Positions 15,610-23,033 of a stretch of 64,000 nt of DNA are shown piece after piece. The DNA lies in assembly GCF_000420705.1 (NCBI RefSeq), contig NZ_ATVL01000010.1, forward strand, positions 434,001-498,000, given 5' to 3'. Source of the DNA: Hymenobacter norwichensis DSM 15439 (GTDB taxonomy: Bacteria; Bacteroidota; Bacteroidia; Cytophagales; Hymenobacteraceae). The translations under genes were made by a program, and so were the position numbers. The number at the start of each line of letters is the position of its first letter. The stretch's first letter is position 1. Below the pieces are notes generated by a model. That model saw nothing but the letters and a program-made list of their open reading frames with translations, was not told the origin of the DNA and did not search any database.

Positions 15610-16520
15610 TCGTTTGGGAGGGAGGATGAGGTTCTTGTTGCACGGAACTGCACGTTATAGAGCACCACCGATAGTAGAATCACGCCGTACGCTATGCCCT
15701 GTGTGAGCGTAGCGGCCTCGCCGAAATACAGGAACGCTAGCGCGAAGCTCACTACCGGATTTACGTACATCATAATCCCGACTGTGCCCGAGGGCAGCGC
15801 GTTGAGAGCGTACAGATTCAGAAAGAGCGGCAGCACTGTGAATACCACACTCAGAACGGCGGTGTATCCCAGTAGCTTACCATCGGCGAAACCGGCCAGG
15901 GGCTGCGCGCCCAATAGTGGCGACAACGGCAGCACCACCAGCGCCGCCAACAGCAGCTGCACGGTAAGGAGCACCAGCCGGTCGTAGCCTTGCAGGCGGC
16001 GCTGCGTGATGAGGTACAGGGCGTAAGTGAAGGCCACTACCAAACTCATCAGCAAAGTGCGCAGCTCACCCACTCCCAGCAACAGGCAGCTCAGTGCGCT
16101 CAGCGCAATGGCCGCCCATTGGTTGGGCCGCAGTTTTTCGTGCAGCATGGCAAACCCCAGCAGGGCCGTGAGAATAGGGCAAATCAGATAAGAAAACGAG
16201 CCTGCCTGTACGCTTACCTCGTTGATTACATAAATAAACAGCAGCCAGTTAGCCGTCAGCAAAAAGCCTCCCGCCACTGTGCCCACCACCACACTACGCC
16301 GTTCGGCGTGGCCCGCCACCTGCCACTGCTGCGCTACCGTCCGCACCGCCGCGCGCCGGCCCAGCCCATGAATCAAGAGCAATAGGACCAGAGACAGCAA
16401 GATGCGGAAAAACAGAATCTGGCCGCTGGCATAGCCATGCAGGATCCGTAGCGGAATAGGGAAGAAGCCCCAGATAAGAAAAGCTGCCAGGGCCGCCAGA
16501 TGATAACGAGAAAGTTTCAA
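15597..16520 (-). CDS. rarD: RarD-type EamA/DMT-superfamily transporter
   Basis: A 307-residue protein with ten hydrophobic helices in two EamA-like halves. The RarD features are the N-terminal segment with AFLIWGFFPIPLRILHGYASG (residues about 14-34) and the mid-protein WLLFIYVINEVSVQAGSFSYLICPI segment (about 113-137). RarD proteins are drug/metabolite-superfamily permeases; chloramphenicol export was reported for one, the physiological substrate is unknown. The start is a TTG at 16520; no ATG in frame gives a better N-terminus. The C-terminal residues NEAVS come from the adjacent palindromic repeat. A TACCTTTG -7 element lies 29 bases upstream. Confidence 0.88.
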   Translation of the reverse strand: MKLSRYHLAALAAFLIWGFFPIPLRILHGYASGQILFFRILLSLVLLLLIHGLGRRAAVRTVAQQWQVAGHAERRSVVVGTVAGGFLLTANWLLFIYVINEVSVQAGSFSYLICPILTALLGFAMLHEKLRPNQWAAIALSALSCLLLGVGELRTLLMSLVVAFTYALYLITQRRLQGYDRLVLLTVQLLLAALVVLPLSPLLGAQPLAGFADGKLLGYTAVLSVVFTVLPLFLNLYALNALPSGTVGIMMYVNPVVSFALAFLYFGEAATLTQGIAYGVILLSVVLYNVQFRATRTSSSLPNEAVS

Positions 16521-16549
16521 GCGAAAAACCGGAAATGAAAAACAAGCCG

Positions 16550-16557
16550 CAAAGGTA
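16550..16557 (-). promoter_or_regulatory. -7 element (TACCTTTG) for rarD
   Basis: On the minus strand TACCTTTG matches the Bacteroidota -7 consensus TAnnTTTG and stands 29 bases upstream of the rarD TTG start. No exact TTTG -33 box is seen at the usual spacing. Confidence 0.6.
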
Positions 16558-16648
16558 CGGCAAAGCCTGCTCTGGTTTGGGACTCCTAATAAGGTTGACG
16601 TAGGTTAGCCGCCCCGCAACCTCGGCGGTATCCCATACGGTTCCGTTT

Positions 16649-16656
16649 TACCTTTG
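16649..16656 (+). promoter_or_regulatory. -7 element (TACCTTTG) abutting murF-alr start
   Basis: TACCTTTG matches TAnnTTTG exactly and ends only 4 bases before the ATG at 16661. Initiation a few bases downstream would place the first transcribed base at or next to the start codon, i.e. a leaderless mRNA. No exact -33 TTTG is present at 19-21 bp. Confidence 0.6.
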
Positions 16657-16660
16657 CCGT

Positions 16661-19159
16661 ATGATGCTTGACTTCACTGCCCTGCCCGCCCTCACCCACG
16701 GCACCCTGCTGCAACCTCCCGCCGCACCCGCTCCCGTACACCAGCTGCTGCTCGACAGCCGCCGCATCGGGCAGGCCACGGGCAGCGTGTTTTTTGCGTT
16801 GCGCGGCCCCCAGCACAACGGCCATCTGTACTTGCCGGAGCTGTATGCGGGCGGCGTACGCCTATTTGTAGTTGATAGAGCAGAGGGAATTCCGGGCGGG
16901 TTAGCAGCCTATCCGGAAGCGGGGTTTCTGCTGGTGACCGACGCCTTGGATGCCCTGCAAGCCGTTGCGGCGGCGCATCGGCGGCAGTTTCGGCTGCCGG
17001 TGTTGGGCGTTACGGGGTCCAACGGCAAAACCATTGTGAAGGAGTGGCTAGCGCAGCTGCTGGCCCCCGATGAACTGATTTGCAAAAGCCCGCGCTCCTA
17101 CAACTCGCAGGTGGGCGTGCCGCTCAGCGTATGGGAACTGAACGCCACGCATACGCTGGGTGTTTTTGAAGCCGGTATTTCGCAGCGCCATGAAATGACG
17201 CGCTTAGCTCGCGTTATGCAGCCCACGCTCGGTTTGTTCACTAACATTGGTACGGCGCACGATGCCGGCTTTGCCAATCATCGCGAGAAAGTGGAAGAGA
17301 AGATGCAGCTGTTCCTCGATGTGGACACGCTGTTCTATTGCCTCGACCATGAGCCGATTCACGCCGCCGCCCAACAGCACCTACCCGCGCACCGCACTTT
17401 CACCTGGAGCCGCCTGCACCCTCATCTGGCGCATGTAGCCGTAACGGTAGCCGAATCGTCGGGTGACCGGACGGTGGTGCGCGTAAGTTTGGCCCGGCCG
17501 CTGCCGCAGGAGCACACGTTCACGCTGCCCTTCGCCGACGAGCCTTCCGTGGAAAACGCGCTGCATGCGCTGTCGGTGCTGCTGTGGCGGCAAGTGCCCG
17601 CCGCTGAAATCCAGCACCGCCTCGACCGGCTCCAGCCGGTAGCCATGCGCCTGGAAATGAAGCAGGCTCTCAACGACTGCTACGTTCTCGACGACACCTA
17701 CAACAACGACTTGGCCGGCCTCAACCTGGCCCTCGATGTGCTGGCCCGTCAACCTCGCCGGGGCCGCCGCACCCTCATCCTGAGCGACGTGCTGGAATCG
17801 GGTTTAACTGGCGCCGAGCTGTATGCCCGCGTGGCTGCGCAGCTGGCCACCCACGGCGTGGAGCGGCTGGTAGGGGTGGGGTTGGAAATCGGGCAGCACC
17901 AAGCGCTTTTCCAGCAGGTCGAAGCCATGTTCTATGATACCACCAATGACTTTCTGCGGGAGTTTCGGCCCGATGCCTTTCGCCAGGAAACCATTCTGGT
18001 GAAAGGAGCCCGCCGATTCGAGTTCGAGCGGATTGTAACGGCATTTCAGCGCCAGATTCACGGTACGGTGCTGGAAGTGGACCTGGAGGCGCTGGCTCAG
18101 AACCTAAACTTCTACCGTAGCCGCATTCAACCAGGCACCAAGCTCATGGTGATGGTGAAGGCATTTGCCTACGGTAGCGGCTCTTATGAAGTAGCCAATC
18201 TGCTCCAGTTTCACCGCGCCGACTACCTCGCCGTGGCCTATACCGACGAAGGCGTAAGCTTGCGCCAGCACGGCATCAGTCTGCCCATCATGGTGATGAA
18301 CCCCTCGCCCGATGCTTTTCAAGTGCTGCGCCAATATCATCTGGAGCCCGAAATATACTCGTTCGAGCGCCTGCACGACTACCTCGTGGCCGCCCGGCAG
18401 CAGCCCTTACCCGCCATCCACCTTAAGCTCGATACCGGCATGCGCCGCCTGGGCTTTGCGGAAACCGACTTGCCGGAACTCTGCGCCTTGCTACGTGAAA
18501 ATGCCACCCACCTGCGTGTCGCCAGCGCCCTCACCCACTTAGCTGGCGCCGACGAAGAGCAGCACAACAGCTTCTCTCAACAGCAGTTGGCGGCTTTCCA
18601 ACGCATGACGCCGCTTCTGGAAGAAGCACTAGGCTATTCTATTATCAAGCATGCCCTCAATTCGGCAGGTATCCTCCGCTTCCCGGAGGCCCAAATGGAT
18701 ATGGTGCGCCTCGGAATTGGCCTCTATGGTGTGGAAGCCACCGGCCGCGAACAAGACGCTTTGCGGCCCGTCAGCAGATTGCGCACTACCATTTCGCAGG
18801 TGAAAACCTTACCGCCCGGCGAAACGGTGGGCTACGGCCGCCGCGGGCAGGCTGCGGACTACGAGCGGCGCATTGCTACGCTGGCCATCGGTTACGCCGA
18901 CGGCTATGACCGGCGCTTCGGCAATGGTGCGGGCGAGGTGGTGGTGCGGGGCCAGCGCGCACCCCTCATTGGCAATGTGTGCATGGATATGTGCATGATA
19001 GACGTCACGCACATCAGCGCCGCCCAAGCCGGCGACGTTGCTGAAATATTTGGTCCGCAGTTGCCATTACCGGAGTTGGCTGGCCGCATTGGCACTATTC
19101 CATACGAGTTGCTGACCAACGTGAGCGAGCGAGTGAAGCGCGTGTTTTTTGCTGAATAA
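16661..19159 (+). CDS. Bifunctional MurF (UDP-MurNAc-tripeptide:D-Ala-D-Ala ligase) / alanine racemase
   Basis: An 832-residue fusion. Residues about 1-460 are a Mur ligase: ATP-binding loop GVTGSNGKT at 116-124 and the C-terminal DDTYNNDLAGL region. From about residue 470 follows a type III PLP alanine racemase: the cofactor lysine in MVKAFAYGSG (about 498-507), the substrate-side VGYGRRG tyrosine, GYADGYDRRFG and GNVCMDMCMID near the end. It couples synthesis of D-alanine to its use in the UDP-MurNAc-pentapeptide, in the cytoplasm. This fusion is known in Bacteroidota. Both active sites look intact, so this organism may depend on it for D-Ala. A -7 element directly abuts the start. Confidence 0.95.
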   Translation: MMLDFTALPALTHGTLLQPPAAPAPVHQLLLDSRRIGQATGSVFFALRGPQHNGHLYLPELYAGGVRLFVVDRAEGIPGGLAAYPEAGFLLVTDALDALQAVAAAHRRQFRLPVLGVTGSNGKTIVKEWLAQLLAPDELICKSPRSYNSQVGVPLSVWELNATHTLGVFEAGISQRHEMTRLARVMQPTLGLFTNIGTAHDAGFANHREKVEEKMQLFLDVDTLFYCLDHEPIHAAAQQHLPAHRTFTWSRLHPHLAHVAVTVAESSGDRTVVRVSLARPLPQEHTFTLPFADEPSVENALHALSVLLWRQVPAAEIQHRLDRLQPVAMRLEMKQALNDCYVLDDTYNNDLAGLNLALDVLARQPRRGRRTLILSDVLESGLTGAELYARVAAQLATHGVERLVGVGLEIGQHQALFQQVEAMFYDTTNDFLREFRPDAFRQETILVKGARRFEFERIVTAFQRQIHGTVLEVDLEALAQNLNFYRSRIQPGTKLMVMVKAFAYGSGSYEVANLLQFHRADYLAVAYTDEGVSLRQHGISLPIMVMNPSPDAFQVLRQYHLEPEIYSFERLHDYLVAARQQPLPAIHLKLDTGMRRLGFAETDLPELCALLRENATHLRVASALTHLAGADEEQHNSFSQQQLAAFQRMTPLLEEALGYSIIKHALNSAGILRFPEAQMDMVRLGIGLYGVEATGREQDALRPVSRLRTTISQVKTLPPGETVGYGRRGQAADYERRIATLAIGYADGYDRRFGNGAGEVVVRGQRAPLIGNVCMDMCMIDVTHISAAQAGDVAEIFGPQLPLPELAGRIGTIPYELLTNVSERVKRVFFAE

Positions 19160-19314
19160 TGCTGCGTCAACGCAATTTTGAGGTGCCAGTTTAATATAAC
19201 CCGACTAGATATACTTATATTGCGAGAAAGTGTATAGCTGCGTTAAAGCATTCATACTTCAACTTTTTCACTTGGCTAAGTTTATTTATTGCTATTTCTC
19301 TGTTGACATCTGAC

Positions 19315-20712
19315 ATGAAGAAGTTCGTTGGTGCGTGGGTGTCACGCCGCTGGTTGCTGGTGCTGTGGTTGTGGATGATGGGTGGATCAGCAGTTATTGC
19401 CGCCCCCGCCATGGATGGTTTGTGGAAAGGCCCGTTGAAAATGCCGGGTGGTGAGCTAGAAGTGATATTTCGCCTGGTTAGCCTCACGGGTGGCTCCTAC
19501 TTCGCCACGCTCGACGTGCCCATGCAGAAAGTAAGCCACATGGCGGTACAGGTGGAAGTGCGCGGCGACACGGTGGTATTTGCGGCAGAAGAAGCCGGGA
19601 GCCGCTTTATTGGTCAGTTGGCTCCCGATGGCAAGAAACTGACCGGGCAATGGCGGCAACCTGGTTTGGAAGCAGCCCTAACCCTCACCTTCGCTCCGGC
19701 CGCTGTCAATACTGCTCCCAAAGCCCGCCTGACGCCACCCTACCGCGAAGAAGAAGTAACCTATACCAACGTGCCGGTGAATCTGCGGCTGGGCGGCATG
19801 CTCACGGTACCGGCCGGCCCCGGCCCATTTCCGGCCGTGGTGCTGGCATCCGACGCGGGCGGCCAAGACCGGGATGCTACCGTGGGCGACTACCGTCTCA
19901 TGGGAATTCTGGCCGACCACCTTACCCGTCGCGGTATTGCCGTGCTGCGCTTCGATGACCGGGGTATTGGCGCTTCAGCCGGAGATTTTGCCGCCGCCAC
20001 CACTGCCGAATTGGTGGGCGACGTGCAGGCTGGGTTGAATTTCCTGCGCACCCGCTCTGAAATTGATGTGACGCGCATTGGGGTGGTAGGCCACGGCGAA
20101 GGCGGTAACGTGGCGCTGCTGTCGGCTGCACAACCCTTGCCACCAGCTTTTGTGGTTTCGTTGGCGGCATTTGGGCAATCTGGCAGTGCTGCTATCTTAC
20201 AGCAGCAGAAAGCGTTGCTACGCGGCATTGGTGTGCAGGACCCAGATATCAACTCCTTCATTCGGCAGCAGCAGGCCTTGCAAGCCGTGGTAACGCAAAA
20301 CCCGGATTCCAAGAAAGCACAGCAGATATTAGTGAAAATGATGCGCCAGTATGACGCTAGCTTAGATACCATCACGGCCCAGAACCGTGCCGCTGAACTG
20401 ACCTCACCGCGCTACCGGAGCCAGCTGGCCTTCAATCCCGCCGCCCGGATGGAGCAGGTGAAATGCCCGGTATTGCTGCTAGGTGGCACCGCCGATGCAT
20501 CAGTAGCTGCCGAGCCCAATCTTAATGGCCTTGCCAAAGCACTGCACAGCAACCCTGATGTAACCAGCAAGAAGCTCCCTGGCGTCAACCATCTGTTTCA
20601 GGCCGACCCCGGCGAGTGGGCTGTAGTGAATGGGCAGCCGCACGAAACCTTCTCGCCAGCAGCGTTGGAACTGATTCGGAGCTGGATAGCCGAGCATACC
20701 AAAACCAAGTAA
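19315..20712 (+). CDS. Exported alpha/beta-hydrolase-fold protein lacking the nucleophile serine
   Basis: A 465-residue protein with a signal peptide (MKKFVGAW..., cleavage probably near AAP at residue 28), a lipocalin-like beta domain (about 30-125) and an alpha/beta-hydrolase domain. The latter has the DRGIGASAGDF motif (about 220), the elbow GHGEGG at about 259-264, an acidic GTADAS near 391 and the histidine in GVNHLFQ near 426. Relatives with this architecture carry GHSEGG; here the Ser is Gly261 (codon GGC at 20095), while the Asp and His remain. It is therefore probably not a classical serine hydrolase. ATG 19315 is preferred over TTG 19303. The following hairpin ends the gene; it appears monocistronic. 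Confidence 0.85.
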   Translation: MKKFVGAWVSRRWLLVLWLWMMGGSAVIAAPAMDGLWKGPLKMPGGELEVIFRLVSLTGGSYFATLDVPMQKVSHMAVQVEVRGDTVVFAAEEAGSRFIGQLAPDGKKLTGQWRQPGLEAALTLTFAPAAVNTAPKARLTPPYREEEVTYTNVPVNLRLGGMLTVPAGPGPFPAVVLASDAGGQDRDATVGDYRLMGILADHLTRRGIAVLRFDDRGIGASAGDFAAATTAELVGDVQAGLNFLRTRSEIDVTRIGVVGHGEGGNVALLSAAQPLPPAFVVSLAAFGQSGSAAILQQQKALLRGIGVQDPDINSFIRQQQALQAVVTQNPDSKKAQQILVKMMRQYDASLDTITAQNRAAELTSPRYRSQLAFNPAARMEQVKCPVLLLGGTADASVAAEPNLNGLAKALHSNPDVTSKKLPGVNHLFQADPGEWAVVNGQPHETFSPAALELIRSWIAEHTKTK

Positions 20713-20731
20713 TTCTGTCCCAAATCCACTT

Positions 20732-20768
20732 TCGAGCCGCTAGCTGTACCGTTCAGCTAGCGGCTCGA
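20732..20768 (+). terminator. Rho-independent terminator
   Basis: A perfect 15-bp stem, TCGAGCCGCTAGCTG with CAGCTAGCGGCTCGA (20732-20746 with 20754-20768), with loop TACCGTT and followed by TTTGTT. It stands 20 bases after the hydrolase stop codon. Confidence 0.85.
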
Positions 20769-20878
20769 TTTGTTACGTGCGTATCCCGCAAACCTGCCAC
20801 CAAGCAGTGAACTTCCCTTTTCAGGCTGCGTAAGTGCGTCCAAACCTTTCTTTCCCAATCATTACTTCCCTATTTCCC

Positions 20879-21499
20879 ATGCACAAGCCTCTGCTTTCCG
20901 CCTTAGCCCTGACTGCCCTGCTGTCAACCGCTTGCAACGACCTGAAAAAGCCTGAAGCCAAGGATGAGCCCCAAGAAGCTACAGCCGACACAGCAGTGGT
21001 GTACCGCAAAGGCGAAACAGTAGCCGATGCCGCTGCCGGTGCCGCCAATTCCGTGGATGCTGCCTGGGACATGACCAAAGCCAAGCTAGCCGACGCCAAG
21101 TACGAGGAAATTGATTTGCCGGAAATTTCAGTGCGCGACGACGACAAATACAGCGTGTATGGCCTGGAAGAAACCGTGCTCTTCGATACCGATAAGGCCG
21201 AAATCAAGCCGACGGCTACGCGGGCCCTATCAGAAATTGGAGGCTCCATTGGACGCCGCTACGGCAAGAGCCAAGTGCGCGTAATGGGCTTTGCCGATTC
21301 GAGGGGCGACAAAAGCTACAACAAAGAGCTAAGCGCCAAGCGCGCCGAAGCCGTAAAAAACTGGCTCACCAGTAATGCCAGTATTGGGGCCGACCGGGTC
21401 AGCCTGGAGCCCATGGGCGAAACGGCCCCGGTAGCAACCAATGCTACGCCGGAAGGCCGCCAGCAAAACCGCCGCGTAGAAATTGCGGTAATCAAGTAA
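20879..21499 (+). CDS. OmpA-family outer-membrane lipoprotein
   Basis: A 206-residue lipoprotein. Signal peptide with lipobox LSTAC, Cys19 being the lipidated residue. After an Ala/Glu-rich linker, an OmpA-like peptidoglycan-binding domain starts near residue 97: VLFDTDKAEIKPTA, then GFADSRGDKSYNKELSAKRA near 140-160 with the Asp and Arg that bind diaminopimelate in this family, and the final QQNRRVEI. It probably tethers the outer membrane to peptidoglycan. ATG 20879 was chosen because it starts directly at the signal peptide. The gene is flanked by strong terminators on both sides, so it is transcribed alone. Confidence 0.92.
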   Translation: MHKPLLSALALTALLSTACNDLKKPEAKDEPQEATADTAVVYRKGETVADAAAGAANSVDAAWDMTKAKLADAKYEEIDLPEISVRDDDKYSVYGLEETVLFDTDKAEIKPTATRALSEIGGSIGRRYGKSQVRVMGFADSRGDKSYNKELSAKRAEAVKNWLTSNASIGADRVSLEPMGETAPVATNATPEGRQQNRRVEIAVIK

Positions 21500-21544
21500 T
21501 ACACGCTTTGTCTAGGTACTGGTGTGCCTCCTCCTAGTACATGT

Positions 21545-21584
21545 AAACTAAAAAGGGGCTCCGAATGGAGCCCCTTTTTAGTTT
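21545..21584. terminator. Bidirectional terminator
   Basis: A perfect 18-bp stem (21545-21562 with 21567-21584) around loop GAAT, with core AAAAAGGGGCTCC/GGAGCCCCTTTTT. It lies between the OmpA-like lipoprotein and the convergent gene ending at 21650 and has T-runs on both strands. Confidence 0.94.
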
Positions 21585-21649
21585 ATAAATATCTAATGAT
21601 GTTTTGTATTTGAATAGCACCTCAGCACATAACCAAATCAGCACATCAA

Positions 21650-22552
21650 TTAATCCTTAATCTGGTCTACTTCGGCTTTAATCATGGCGTTGTAGCGCTG
21701 GCCATTACTGGCTAAAGTCAGCAGGCTCCAGCCTTTGCCCATGGTGTAGCTCCAGGTGCGGCTTTCCTTGAACTCGAAGGTCGGACGCATGATCTGGCCG
21801 TAGGGGGTGTAGGTGTCCATGAAGTTGGTGGTGTAGAATTTGTCACCACTTACAATCCATTCCATGGCTACAAAAAAGCCTTCCGTTGGGGCCTCAATGT
21901 TGTAAGGCGTCAAATCGATGGTGTACCACTCGCCGCCTTTAGGAGCCGATACTACCACGTTTTCGGTGAGGATGTCGGTGTTAGGCGAGTTATAGTTGCC
22001 GTCGGGCTTGTAGAGGCGCACCCGGAACGGCTCCCGTGGGAAACCATGCTCCCCAATGTAGAACGATACAGAGCGTACGTTGCCAAGCTTCTTGTTTTTG
22101 TCGTTTTTCACGAAGAAGGCATATTGGCTGCCTGGCATCCCCTGAATCATCCCCTCACCCGGTGTCGTCGACTTCGAGCCCAGCGATAGATCTTTTACCT
22201 TGCCGCCTTTCACTGTTACGTTGCCTAGCTCAATTACGCGCTTTGGCACTTCCACAATGAGGTCGGCCAGGTTGGCATTGCCGCGCTTTACTAGCACCGC
22301 AACGCGTTTGTAGCCTAAGGCTAGCACTACTAGGGAGTCTTGGGCGTTTTTGGTTGGCATGGCCATTTGGAAGAAGCCATATTCATTGGTCAGAGCACCA
22401 GTCTGTTCTTCTTTCAGCCCAATGGAGGCGAAAGGAATGGGCTCTTTCGTCTTCTGATCGACGATGCGACCGGACAGACGATTCTCTTGGGCCATGCTAA
22501 GCGCTGGGAGTATCAAGAGAAAAGTGACGAAAGCAAGTACGCGTTGGATCAT
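21650..22552 (-). CDS. Exported CarboxypepD_reg-like domain protein
   Basis: A 300-residue secreted protein. MIQRVLAFVTFLLILPALSMAQ is a signal peptide region (about 21 residues). Residues about 23-105 are a CarboxypepD_reg-like beta-sandwich (RLSGRIVDQKTKEPIPFASIG segment). The C-terminal part contains strands reminiscent of a jelly-roll (VRSVSFYIGEHGFPREPFRVRLY, then FFVAMEWI), which I do not assign to a named family. The start at 22552 is used because a TACTTTTG -7 element lies 24 bases upstream and the 19 upstream codons do not look coding. Function unknown; an outer-membrane or periplasmic location is likely. Confidence 0.82.
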   Translation of the reverse strand: MIQRVLAFVTFLLILPALSMAQENRLSGRIVDQKTKEPIPFASIGLKEEQTGALTNEYGFFQMAMPTKNAQDSLVVLALGYKRVAVLVKRGNANLADLIVEVPKRVIELGNVTVKGGKVKDLSLGSKSTTPGEGMIQGMPGSQYAFFVKNDKNKKLGNVRSVSFYIGEHGFPREPFRVRLYKPDGNYNSPNTDILTENVVVSAPKGGEWYTIDLTPYNIEAPTEGFFVAMEWIVSGDKFYTTNFMDTYTPYGQIMRPTFEFKESRTWSYTMGKGWSLLTLASNGQRYNAMIKAEVDQIKD

Positions 22553-22576
22553 ATTGTGTATGCTATAGTTATATCC

Positions 22577-22584
22577 CAAAAGTA
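22577..22584 (-). promoter_or_regulatory. -7 element (TACTTTTG)
   Basis: TACTTTTG on the minus strand matches TAnnTTTG and sits 24 bases upstream of the start codon of the CarboxypepD_reg-like gene. No clear TTTG at the -33 spacing. Confidence 0.55.
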
Positions 22585-22694
22585 AAATGATAACGCCGAT
22601 TTTCGGCACGTTTTCTTTAAATATTTATAAAAATGCAATTCCTGAAAGGAATATTTATAAGGTACTTAGCACTGGACTTGCTGCGTCGGGGTAC

Positions 22695-22726
22695 TTTGGT
22701 CGAAACCTAAATGGGTTGTACCTTTG
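22695..22726 (+). promoter_or_regulatory. feoAB promoter (TTTG-N20-TACCTTTG)
   Basis: Both Bacteroidota promoter boxes are exact: TTTG at 22695-22698 and TACCTTTG at 22719-22726, separated by 20 bases. The -7 box ends 31 bases before the feoA GTG. The 60 bases upstream are AT-rich (repeats of ATTTATAA type) and could hold an iron-regulator site, but I cannot identify a defined operator. Confidence 0.8.
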
Positions 22727-22757
22727 TTTAAAGGAAGTCTAAATAAACCCTGCTGCC

Positions 22758-23027
22758 GTGTCCGTTCGTCCCACCTCTGTCAAAGCCATTGCCGCTCCTC
22801 GAAGCGTGAAAGATCTGCATTTAGGCGAGACGGGTACGATTTGCTGCTTGAAGGATCCAGAAATGGCCCTCAAGCTGTTGGAAATGGGTTGTATCCCCGG
22901 TACGCAGGTGCGGCTTAATAGCCGTGCACCCCTAGGGTGTCCTATTACCTTAGTGGTAGGCGAGGCCGCAGATTACACTTTGTCGCTGCGAGTGAGTGAA
23001 GCAGCAACCATCATGTTGAAGGAGTAG
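22758..23027 (+). CDS. feoA: FeoA, SH3-like partner of the ferrous iron transporter
   Basis: An 89-residue FeoA-domain protein: KDLHLGETGTICCL, then LLEMGCIPGTQVRLNSRAPLG, then a C-terminal strand with LRVSEAATIML. The residue pattern LxEMGxxPG is diagnostic. FeoA is a small cytoplasmic protein required with FeoB for Fe(II) uptake. The start is a GTG at 22758; no nearby ATG is available. feoB follows after 6 bases, so both are one operon from the promoter at 22695. Confidence 0.92.
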   Translation: MSVRPTSVKAIAAPRSVKDLHLGETGTICCLKDPEMALKLLEMGCIPGTQVRLNSRAPLGCPITLVVGEAADYTLSLRVSEAATIMLKE

Positions 23028-23033
23028 CCGCGC

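Noticed and set aside
19303..19314. TTG start for the serine-less hydrolase
   Set aside because: ATG at 19315 begins a normal signal peptide (MKKF).
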